From Cornus controversa (taxonomy: Eukaryota; Streptophyta; Magnoliopsida; Cornales; Cornaceae): a stretch of DNA of 64,000 nt. The translations under genes and the position numbers were made by a program. The first letter of the stretch is position 1; every line of letters begins with the position of its first letter. The DNA lies in NCBI GenBank assembly GCA_026545225.1, contig CM048847.1, positions 1,054,001 to 1,118,000 on the forward strand, read 5' to 3'. Shown piece after piece: positions 39,259 to 49,460 of the stretch. The notes beneath the pieces are model-generated. The model had not been told where the DNA came from. It ran no database searches and saw nothing but the letters and a program-made list of their open reading frames with translations.

Positions 39259-40334
39259 CTATCTCCTACGTATATATTTTAAATACGTCGTTAATTTTAC
39301 ATATGTTCCCTTAATTGTTCATATGTGGTATTTATATATATATATATAGGTGCTTATATATATATATATATAAGTGTGGTTATAGTATATATATATATGG
39401 GTATATATATATATATATAATTGGGATATTGAAGCATGCTAGATTTAAATGCTTGTGTACATTGTGATATTTATAGGTGTAGATTGCGCCCATGTCAAAC
39501 ATGCTAAATTATTTTATGTTTAGCTATGTGTTATTGCTTATGCATAGGTGGATTTTATGCATGGATTTGGAATATGTATGTGATTATATATTGGAAAATG
39601 GTAGAGATGCATGCTAAATATGATTATAGCCTCAATGAATATTTGAGAAGCATGGTTATGCGAAGTGTCATATATGTGCATAATACGTGTATAGGTGATG
39701 CAATATATATATGTTAATATATATATGATGATTAGAATGAATGTTAGACACTTGGGATGAATGTATGCATTGAATGAGAGTATGACTATATTTATGCTAA
39801 TGCATGTGCATATGTGATTTATATGCATGATTTGACATGTACGTGACTACATGTGGGATTACATGAATGAAATGCATGCTATCTGTATATAGAGAATGTA
39901 TGCATGGGTGAAGCATGATAAAAATGTGCTAAAGTTGAAGTGTTTTGCATATGTGAGGTGTTGTGCAAGTGTTGGAACATGTATGTGCGATATGTATTGG
40001 AATGTGGTGAAAAGTATGCTAAATACTTCTTTTTAGTATTCATAAGCATGGGTTGATGCATGAAAATATTATGCTATGTATATATGCATCCATATTGCAT
40101 ATATGGGAGGGAAATGACACGTATATGGTTACATGTGGGTTTATGTGGAGATGGAATGCATGCTATGTGCTTTTAAACTAGTTTAGGCATTGTGAGGCAT
40201 GAACATTGAAATGTTTAGTTATTATATGTTCGAAATGCATATATGGTGCTACTGTGAGGAAACGGGGAAGTGTGGTTGAATAACTTAGAGTAGGTCAATA
40301 CTCGGTCCCGATGAGAGCATTGGAGTGGTAACGT

Positions 40335-40669
40335 CATCTTGGAGTAGGTAAATACTCAATGACGGTGGTCTACTCGCCTTGGAGTATGTGATTTACTCGG
40401 CGAGAAAAGCTATCTAACCGCCTTGGAGTATGTGATTTACTCGGCGAGGAAAACGATCTAACCGCCTTGGAGTATGTGATTTACTCGGCGAGGAAAAGCG
40501 ATCTAACCGCCTTGGAGTATGTGATTTACTCGGCGAGGAAAAGCGATCTAACCGCCTTGGAGTATGTGATTTACTCGGCGAGGAAAAACTATCTAACCGC
40601 CTTGAAGTATGTGATTTACTCGGCGAGGAAAACTATCTAATCGCCTTGGAGTATGTGATGACTCGGTGA
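40335..40669 (+). repeat. Tandem hairpin array in LARD 5' LTR (about 45-bp period)
   Basis: About eight repeats of CGCC-TTG-GAGTA-TGTGATT-TACTC-GGCG separated by a short linker (AGGAAAAGCGATCTAAC). Each unit folds as a 4-bp stem, a 3-nt bulge, a 5-bp stem and a 7-nt loop. The first unit is a variant (CATC...AATG). Confidence 0.88.
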
Positions 40670-41578
40670 GGGAGTTGGAATTGTGTGGGAGGCGTCTCGG
40701 TCACATGATTGGTTAAGAATCATGTTAGGGCATTTGATTGAGTCCGAGAGAGGGACGAGTGTGTGAACATGCTTACTTTATCTATTGTGAAGCATGCGAT
40801 GTATTTAACGCATTCTTATATTTATATGCGTTTCTTGTGAATAAACCTGATATATGTTGGATGTTTGCTTCTAAGCATGTTTTACGGTTCAAATGCATCT
40901 TCATTGTATTTGTGATTGCTACTTGACGAGTAGGAGATGTGGTAGTTGATTTACCTCGTTTATGTAAACGTGTTGACATATATGTTCTATACACATGTTG
41001 ATGCCTGATGTTTACTGCTTTCAAGCATGTTGAAAATGATTTCTAAAATCATGTATAGTGGATTTTGTATGCTCGTATGTGCTAGAGTAGCCACATACAT
41101 CATTGGTTCATGCATGCTAGGTAGAGCATGGTCTTAGATATGGTGATATATTTAAGTGCATGTATATTTTTGAGAATATGTGAGGATCGACCTGCTGCAG
41201 CGGTGATAGTACGGTTCTACATACCTTGTTGGGCCTTTGAGCTCACCCCCTCCCAGGTTTTGCAGGTATTGCTGGTTTTGGAGTCAGTTGGGGAAACTGA
41301 CAGCACCGGTTACAGAGGTAGTGTTTCGATTCCTTAGAATCTAATGTATGTCCAGGATAGTGGATAGATAGATGCTTTACATTTGGATTAAATGTATAAA
41401 GCGATTATATTGATTCAGTTCCTTCAATTGTATTTATTCATGTGATGTATGTATTAAATACGGACATTCAAGGACTGAGACATGTGTTTATGATTGTCTT
41501 ATGCATGTGTAGAAATATTGGGGGGACACGGGCCCAGAAGTGTCCATTTTTATTGTTTAGATATAAATGCTGGGGGGA

Positions 41579-41605
41579 CACGTGCCCAGAAGTGTCCATA
41601 TAAAT
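41579..41605 (+). promoter_or_regulatory. Candidate LTR promoter: G-box plus TATA
   Basis: CACGTG (41579-41584) sits inside an interrupted inverted repeat GGACAC...GTGTCC, and TATAAAT follows at 41599-41605. This leaves about 275 bp to the LTR end for R-U5, a plausible size. The G-box is kept in E1 (8630-8635), solo LTR 1 (24809-24814), solo LTR 2 (34679-34684) and the second LARD LTR (48408-48413). The TATA match is weaker in E1 (CATATGAATT). Promoter activity is inferred. Confidence 0.45.
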
Positions 41606-41771
41606 TGTGAAACAGGTATATCATGCCAAGAGCTGATTATTTAGAATGGGTCATGCCCAATTTTCATAAAAATGATAGGAAGTTGAGGTTGCATGATCAG
41701 GTGGAGGTTATGTCGTGAGGGTGATCTCACGGGGTTCACACCTCGATTTTCGGGTCTCGGGAATCGGGGCG

Positions 41772-41791
41772 TGACAGGATGGTATCAGAGC
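41772..41791 (+). other. Embedded old LTR end and fossil PBS inside the LARD LTR
   Basis: TGACA (41772-41776) is the LTR terminus used by E1 and both solo LTRs, and TGGTATCAGAGC follows at 41780-41791. The second LTR has the same at 48601-48605 and 48609-48620. The present LTR extends 106 bp further. Confidence 0.85.
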
Positions 41792-41885
41792 ATGATACTT
41801 TATAAAGGGTCAAAAGGGTCCATTAGGACTAATGGGCGGGTTAACCTCCGGTTTCCCGGGAGCCGGGGATCGGGGCGTTACAACA

Positions 41886-41897
41886 TGGTATCAGAGC
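41886..41897 (+). promoter_or_regulatory. LARD primer binding site, tRNA-iMet type
   Basis: TGGTATCAGAGC is complementary to the initiator tRNA-Met 3' end, three bases after the LTR terminal CA at 41882. This is the functional PBS judged by position. Confidence 0.93.
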
Positions 41898-42774
41898 ACT
41901 AGGTTGGAATACCTAGGGACGATGGGTGATGGACGTATCATGTGTGGTTGAGAAGGTTGGATTATGTACCTAATACCAGAATGCTATGAGAGCACTAGGT
42001 TGGAATACCTAGGGGCGACAGGATAGGGTTGTGGATTTGAGGAACTCTGGATTGTTGTTAAAGCATTAGGTTTGAAAACCTAGGGTATCAAAGTCATAGG
42101 TTCGAATACCTAAGGACGGATGGTCAAATCACGTGATGGTTTGGAGATAGGCAATGGTTGATAGTTGTCTGGACGATAGGTTTGATTACCTATGGATAGT
42201 AGTGGAATGATTTGCTCGGTTCGAGCAATCCTAATGAAAGAGCAAAGTGTTGATATGGAATTGAATTGAGTTGGTAAAACTCCCAGAGTTGGTTGAGTTT
42301 AGACCTTTGGATTTGGTGATTAAGTCTCATTAGTGAGCAATGAAAAGATACCGCAAGGAAGTTTGCGAGTGTTTAAGTCCTTAGAGATACTTAGGGACTT
42401 ATGAGATTGATGAGTGTTTTGCCGGGGTTGGCAATAGAGATTGAGATGGGATACAAGGAAGGCATATTGCCGGGGTTGGGCTAACTGGGAAAAATGGCCT
42501 AGCTAGACGTTTTTCTTGGATTAGTGCTTCTCTTACAATACGCTGGCTCTTGTGGATGTTAAGTTGTTTCGTCCGGATGACGACGGATAAAGAATTCCCA
42601 ATAGTAGGGATATGTCACTGAAAGTGATTGGTATTGATAGTCAAGGATACTACCTTCGGCTATAGATGCGGATAAATTAGTAGGTGTTTACCAATGAGTA
42701 CAGAGGATGAGAGTAGGTTGGTTTGAACCACTCTAGATTTTGTGTTCTAGTATGTGTGTATACTAGGGGGACTG

Positions 42775-42872
42775 GGCCGTGTTTTACACGTTTGCTCAGG
42801 CAGAGGAGGTACCAGGACCGTGTATGGTCAGGGGTATTTTCCTAGTATTAGCCCAAGGGCTAGGGTTTTGAT
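42775..42872 (+). pseudogene. Gag-protease junction relic in the LARD
   Basis: It aligns by eye with the Tekay-like polyprotein at about 61892-61994. In one frame it still reads VRGIFLV next to GPC, as in [11 protein letters not shown] of the right-edge element, and ends in TGA just where the protease Asp-Ser-Gly would begin. About 95 bp are preserved and flanking sequence is unrelated. Confidence 0.7.
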
Positions 42873-44435
42873 TTATGCATCATATGTCATATCATGCATG
42901 GTATGTGTTTATTTGATTAGCATGTTGTGTGTTATATGCTATGTGTTAAATATGATTCATGTAACTGAGCATTGCACTTTAGTGTTTCATTTTGCGTTGC
43001 ATGGCTAGTAGTGACACGTAGTCACCTAGAGAGTTTTGGTTTTGAGAATTGGTAAGCCTAGGTAGAGGTTTGAACCCGAGTGGACTATGATGTTGAAATA
43101 GACACGTAGTGATGGACCTTGAAAGTATAAGTCTGGAATTGTGGGGTCCTAGACGAAGCAGTCAGGATCTTAGAGTCTCAAAGGAGATGCTGGAAAGGAA
43201 TGGATAAATACCCGGGAAGCCGGAAACGTCCGTTAGGATTAATGGACGAGTAAGTAAATTGGATTCATTCCTTGAGAAATGAGGTTGTGAAGTTAAGGGC
43301 ATGAAAAACCCTAATCTTGGCACTAAATGCCAATGGAATGTAGTCCAACAAAAATGGACGGGACTGGATGATTTGTTTTGACAAGTGCACTCCTTATGTG
43401 CCTTGACCTCAGTGGTGCGCTGTGATATGCGCATGATTGATGCAGTTGGATCATAGTGTGGATATGATGCTAAGAGAAGGATGGGTTGATAGTGGGTGAG
43501 GATCCTGACATATGGTATCTGAAGTGAGGATAATTTCTTACCGTGAAGGGGAGAGGTGGACGCAGTGGACGTGTAGACGCAGTGGGCTGCGGCCACTGTA
43601 TGGCTGCTGTTTGGCTACTGTAGGTGACCTCAAGCTTTCATTGGTAGGGGTTGTCTAAAGTGAAGTGCTGATATGAAAGGAATTCTCTCTAATTGTCAAC
43701 TGGCTCCTTGGTGTGAAGGATGAAAAAGGGTAAATAGTTCTCCTCTTGAATAATGAGATTGTGAGATCAGCGGGATGTGAGATCCTGGACTTGGCATTGG
43801 ATTCCAGTGGGTTGTAGTCTATGAGACTGGGCAAGATTATGTGGCTTGCTGCGGCGAGTACATTGTTATATAGTTTTGTATCGGCGAGTACACTGTCATG
43901 TGCCTTGCTGGTGAGTGCGCTTGTGATGTGCACTGGATTGATGTGGTTTGTGTTGTGATGATGCCCAGGATATTGGACTAAGCCCGGGAATGATATGCCA
44001 GAGATTGAAAGTCATGTTTGATAATGAAACAATGACTTTGAGTATTGATGATCCCGAATTATAGGGGATATATCACTGTGAGTGATAGGAATGATTAGTC
44101 AAAGGTGTTGCCTTAGACTAGAGATAGAGATGGACTGGGTAGGTCTTGAGGTAGAGATTGTGGACTCTAGGGAGCAAGTGCTTCGGAGGAAAGTGAAAGT
44201 GAACCGAACATGGGGTTCGGAGTTGCCCAACCATGTTACGAAAGCGGTTATATTGCCTTACGGCAGTTGGGGCGCATTGATTGTGCCAGACTTGAGTGTT
44301 ATGAGTTAGGTGTTGCAGGTGTAACGCCTGGAGTATGTGGGAAGGGAAAGTGACGATCATTGGAGAGAATGACGTCTGGTAAGGATTGGTTTTGGAAAGA
44401 CCATGACTATGCTAATTTCGAGGACGAAATTCCTT

Positions 44436-44448
44436 GAAGGAGGGGAGG
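44436..44448 (+). promoter_or_regulatory. Polypurine tract of the LARD
   Basis: GAAGGAGGGGAGG lies one base before the 3' LTR (TGTAAGG at 44450). This is the expected primer site for plus-strand synthesis. Confidence 0.9.
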
Positions 44449-44449
44449 T

Positions 44450-47400
44450 TGTAAGGACCGGAATAATTTTGACCGGTTCCGGATGAATTTTGACCGGATT
44501 TATTTTTTCGAATAAATTAAATTCGGAAAGATGTGGGTATATATATATATATATACATATATATTGGACGGAGGATGCATATATAAATATATATATGGAG
44601 ATATGTATATTTATATGGAATATATTTATATTAAATTATAAATATATTTATTGAGTACATGCATTATTATATATACACATAAAAGTGTGTATATGTGTGG
44701 GCTTATATGCAAATATGAAGAAGTGTGGGTGCACATGCATAATTATATGTATTGTGTAGCATATATCATATATATATTTATATATGAGTAATATGTGGAC
44801 CAAAAGAGTGATGAGAAGATAAAAGACCCAAGTGGGTCGGCTGAAAGAGAAGAAAAGAAAAGGAAAAGAAGAAAGGAAAAAGAAAAGAAAAAGAAAAGAA
44901 AAAGAAGAGGGAAGAGGAGATCGGGGAGAGAGAAAGAGAGAGTGACGCCGAGAGAGAAGGGGCTTCGGTGCTCCGGCGGCTGCCCCGACGTGGGCCTCTC
45001 GACGGCCAGCCGCGGTTGGTGGCAGCGGCCGAAGGCGGTGGTTGCAGGTGAGCACGGTGGGGGTTTCACCTGGGCGACGGCGGTCGCGACGGCTGGGTTC
45101 GGCTGCAGCGGTCACGGCTGAGGCTCGTTTGGCCGTGGCGGGTGGCGACGGTGCTGGCAGCTCGGTCGGCTGGATCGCTGGGTTTAGCAGGTGAGTTGGG
45201 CTTCGGATGCTCACGGTGGATCTGGGTTTTCACGGCTGTTTGGACAGCTTATTTGGGGTGGTTCACGGCGACAGTGGACGGTTCTCTTGGCCGAAAGTGC
45301 TGGGGTTTTGGGTGGTGTTTGGCTCGGTTGTAGCAATGTTCGACGGTGGAGACACGGCTGTGTTTGGTTCCGGGTTGGGTTTGGTTCATGATGGTCCGAT
45401 CATGGTGGGTTTTCGGATGGTTTGACCGGGGGTTGACGGGGCTTCGGTTCGGGCTGGTGGTGCTCGGTTTTGTGGACTTGGGTGGTGGTTTTCCGGCGCG
45501 GATCTGGCTGGGGCCATTTGGCTGTGGCGGTTCGATTGGGTTCGACCATGTGGACTGTTTGGGTACTCGGCTGTTATGGGTTTTGCTTGGGCAGCCACAT
45601 TTTTGGGCTGTTATGGGGTTGTGCATTGTTGTTGGATGGTTAACTTGGGTTTGTAGAGCTGGATAGGGCTGGTTTATGGGTTCCATTGTTTTGGATAAAG
45701 ATGACTCGTTTGGATGATGCATCCGGTTTGTTTGGGTGGTTGATGGTTGAACCGGGTGGCGTTGACTGCCGGTTTGAAATTGTTTGGCGGTAGGTTGGGT
45801 TGTGAGTTGTTTTGGTTATCCGAACGAGAGGGATTCACAGCAGGTTATGATTTGGTTGGACTTTGCTCACGGTTGGTGAGGAAGATGGTAGTTCACGGTG
45901 GTTGGACAGTGTGGGATTGATCGTATGGGCTTTGACCATAGGTTGGACCAAGCATGGAAACAAAAAGAGAAGGAACGAAAGCGGGTTCGTGGGTGACTTG
46001 GACACGGAACTGGATCGGGCTTGGAAATAGGCCGTTTTGCAGGCACGGACCGGTTGAGAGCGGGACTTAAGGCAAGTTGATTCTTGCCTCTATCTCCTAC
46101 GTATATATTTTAAATACGTCGTTAATTTTACATATGTTCCCTTAATTGTTCATATGTGGTATTTATATATATATATATAGGTGCTTATATATATATATAT
46201 ATAAGTGTGGTTATAGTATATATATATATGGGTATATATATATATATAATTGGGATATTGAAGCATGCTAGATTTAAATGCTTGTGTACATTGTGATATT
46301 TATAGGTGTAGATTGCGCCCATGTCAAACATGCTAAATTATTTTATGTTTAGCTATGTGTTATTGCTTATGCATAGGTGGATTTTATGCATGGATTTGGA
46401 ATATGTATGTGATTATATATTGGAAAATGGTAGAGATGCATGCTAAATATGATTATAGCCTCAATGAATATTTGAGAAGCATGGTTATGCGAAGTGTCAT
46501 ATATGTGCATAATACGTGTATAGGTGATGCAATATATATATGTTAATATATATATGATGATTAGAATGAATGTTAGACACTTGGGATGAATGTATGCATT
46601 GAATGAGAGTATGACTATATTTATGCTAATGCATGTGCATATGTGATTTATATGCATGATTTGACATGTACGTGACTACATGTGGGATTACATGAATGAA
46701 ATGCATGCTATCTGTATATAGAGAATGTATGCATGGGTGAAGCATGATAAAAATGTGCTAAAGTTGAAGTGTTTTGCATATGTGAGGTGTTGTGCAAGTG
46801 TTGGAACATGTATGTGCGATATGTATTGGAATGTGGTGAAAAGTATGCTAAATACTTCTTTTTAGTATTCATAAGCATGGGTTGATGCATGAAAATATTA
46901 TGCTATGTATATATGCATCCATATTGCATATATGGGAGGGAAATGACACGTATATGGTTACATGTGGGTTTATATGGAGATGGAATGCATGCTATGTGCT
47001 TTTAAACTAGTTTAGGCATTGTGAGGCATGAACATTGAAATGTTTAGTTATTATATGTTCGAAATGCATATATGGTGCTACTGTGAGGAAACGGGGAAGT
47101 GTGGTTGAATAACTTAGAGTAGGTCAATACTCGGTCCCGATGAGAGCATTGGAGTGGTAACGTCATCTTGGAGTAGGTAAATACTCAATGACGGTGGTCT
47201 ACTCGCCTTGGAGTATGTGATTTACTCGGCGAGAAAAGCTATCTAACCGCCTTGGAGTATGTGATTTACTCGGCGAGGAAAACGATCTAACCGCCTTGGA
47301 GTATGTGATTTACTCGGCGAGGAAAAGCGATCTAACCGCCTTGGAGTATGTGATTTACTCGGCGAGGAAAAGCGATCTAACCGCCTTGGAGTATGTGATT

Positions 47401-48711
47401 TACTCGGCGAGGAAAAACTATCTAACCGCCTTGAAGTATGTGATTTACTCGGCGAGGAAAACTATCTAATCGCCTTGGAGTATGTGATGACTCGGTGAGG
47501 GAGTTGGAATTGTGTGGGAGGCGTCTCGGTCACATGATTGGTTAAGAATCATGTTAGGGCATTTGATTGAGTCCGAGAGAGGGACGAGTGTGTGAACATG
47601 CTTACTTTATCTATTGTGAAGCATGCGATGTATTTAACGCATTCTTATATTTATATGCGTTTCTTGTGAATAAACCTGATATATGTTGGATGTTTGCTTC
47701 TAAGCATGTTTTACGGTTCAAATGCATCTTCATTGTATTTGTGATTGCTACTTGACGAGTAGGAGATGTGGTAGTTGATTTACCTCGTTTATGTAAACGT
47801 GTTGACATATATGTTCTATACACATGTTGATGCCTGATGTTTACTGCTTTCAAGCATGTTGAAAATGATTTCTAAAATCATGTATAGTGGATTTTGTATG
47901 CTCGTATGTGCTAGAGTAGCCACATACATCATTGGTTCATGCATGCTAGGTAGAGCATGGTCTTAGATATGGTGATATATTTAAGTGCATGTATATTTTT
48001 GAGAATATGTGAGGATCGACCTGCTGCAGCGGTGATAGTACGGTTCTACATACCTTGTTGGGCCTTTGAGCTCACCCCCTCCCAGGTTTTGCAGGTATTG
48101 CTGGTTTTGGAGTCAGTTGGGGAAACTGACAGCACCGGTTACAGAGGTAGTGTTTCGATTCCTTAGAATCTAATGTATGTCCAGGATAGTGGATAGATAG
48201 ATGCTTTACATTTGGATTAAATGTATAAAGCGATTATATTGATTCAGTTCCTTCAATTGTATTTATTCATGTGATGTATGTATTAAATACGGACATTCAA
48301 GGACTGAGACATGTGTTTATGATTGTCTTATGCATGTGTAGAAATATTGGGGGGACACGGGCCCAGAAGTGTCCATTTTTATTGTTTAGATATAAATGCT
48401 GGGGGGACACGTGCCCAGAAGTGTCCATATAAATTGTGAAACAGGTATATCATGCCAAGAGCTGATTATTTAGAATGGGTCATGCCCAATTTTCATAAAA
48501 ATGATAGGAAGTTGAGGTTGCATGATCAGGTGGAGGTTATGTCGTGAGGGTGATCTCACGGGGTTCACACCTCGATTTTCGGGTCTCGGGAATCGGGGCG
48601 TGACAGGATGGTATCAGAGCATGATACTTTATAAAGGGTCAAAAGGGTCCATTAGGACTAATGGGCGGGTTAACCTCCGGTTTCCCGGGAGCCGGGGATC
48701 GGGGCGTTACA
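44450..48711 (+). repeat. LARD 3' LTR (4262 bp)
   Basis: Nearly identical to 37617-41882. By eye I found only three substitutions (near 38323/45154, 39072/45903 and 40144/46973) and small AT-microsatellite length changes. It is followed directly by the target duplication GCCAC. It repeats all 5' LTR modules, including the embedded PBS at 48609-48620. Confidence 0.95.
47164..47498 (+). repeat. Tandem hairpin array in LARD 3' LTR
   Basis: Same array as at 40335-40669, with the same number and order of units as far as I can see. Confidence 0.88.
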
Positions 48712-48716
48712 GCCAC

Positions 48717-49460
48717 CTCAACCGCCGTACTCAGCCGAAACCAACCCAACCCAGAAACCCCGGCCAAACAAACCCACAAACCCCAACCGCAAAACCCCCC
48801 ATCGCGGCCATTAAGTCATCATCGTCGCCCACCGTCGACACCACCTCACGCCACCACCACAAGCGTTCCAGCCACCGTGAACTGCCGGTGCCGGAATCGG
48901 CTACTCCCTCTCCCGATTTCCCTTTCTCTCTCTTCCTTCTCGGCTTTCTCTCTCTCCCCGACTTCTCCTTCACTTCTTTTCTTTCCTTTTTTCTTTTCTT
49001 TCTTCTTTTTCTTCTTTTCCCTTTTTCTTTTCTTTTCTTCTCTCCTCTCGGCTGACCACTTCTTCTCCACCCATTTCTTATCCTCTTTTCTTACTTATTA
49101 TACACCACACATTATACACACACTTGTAATCATACAAGTGCACCCACATTTCTTCACAATTGCATATGAGCCCATACATATACACAATTTTATGTGTATA
49201 TATAATAATGTAGGTACTTAATAGATATATTTATATTAAATTATAAATATATCCCCTATATATATATATATACCCATATATATATATACATGTATCCTCC
49301 GGCGTTATTATAATCCCCCGTACAAAAACTTCTCCATCTCTTTATAAATATACAATTCCATGAATATATATCCACCTTTGCTCCGAATTTAACTTATTCG
49401 AAAAAAATAAATTCGGTCAAAATTTACCCAGAACCGGTCAAAATAATTCCGGTCCATACA
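48717..49460 (-). mobile_element. Solo LTR 2, second part
   Basis: It resumes after the LARD target duplication with CTCAACCGCCG, carries the GC-rich segment, a pyrimidine tract (48905-49050) and AT repeats, and ends in GGTCCATACA. TGTTT follows (49461-49465), matching TGTTT before 34419. Together the two parts make a solo LTR of about 3.94 kb. The satellite resumes in phase. Confidence 0.9.

Larger units (their letters stand above)
37617..41882 (+). repeat. LARD 5' LTR (4266 bp)
   Basis: It starts TGTAAGGACCGG and ends GGGGCGTTACA. Sense-strand order: AT microsatellites (37700-37960), a purine tract (38012-38130), a G-rich segment (38140-39230), the AGGCAAG hairpin (39239-39258), more AT repeats, the tandem hairpin array (40335-40669), a duplicated GGGGGGACACG motif (about 41520-41600), then an old LTR end with embedded PBS (41772-41791) and a 106-bp extension to the present end. 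Open frames of 60-188 codons on both strands are compositional and match no protein family I recognise. Confidence 0.95.
41883..44449 (+). other. LARD interior, non-coding
   Basis: It begins with the PBS and five spaced AGGT...ACCT palindromes (about 41900-42190). It holds a gag-protease relic at 42775-42872. A phrase of the type TATCACTG-AGTGAT, followed by GTCAA and a G/T-rich run, recurs near 42610 and 44070, hinting at an old internal duplication. It ends with the word CTAATTTCGAGGACGAAAT, typical of Tekay/Del 3' pol ends, and the polypurine tract. Reading frames such as 43162-43596 (minus) have no recognisable family. Confidence 0.8.
37617..48711 (+). mobile_element. Complete LARD-type non-autonomous LTR retrotransposon (11.1 kb)
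   Basis: Two nearly identical LTRs (37617-41882 and 44450-48711) flank a 2567-bp interior with an initiator-Met PBS (41886-41897) and a polypurine tract (44436-44448). The 5-bp target duplication GCCAC is present on both sides (37612-37616 and 48712-48716). There is no functional gag or pol. LTRs over 4 kb with a short conserved non-coding interior define a large retrotransposon derivative (LARD). The relic at 42775-42872 and the 3' word CGAGGACGAAAT before the polypurine tract point to a Tekay/Del-like chromovirus origin. It must be mobilised by another element's proteins. Confidence 0.95.

Noticed and set aside
43162..43596. 144-codon minus-strand ORF in the LARD interior, with a partial counterpart at 10686-11018
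   Set aside because: It is antisense to the element and frame-broken in E1, with no recognisable domain. The similarity only reflects shared non-coding interior.
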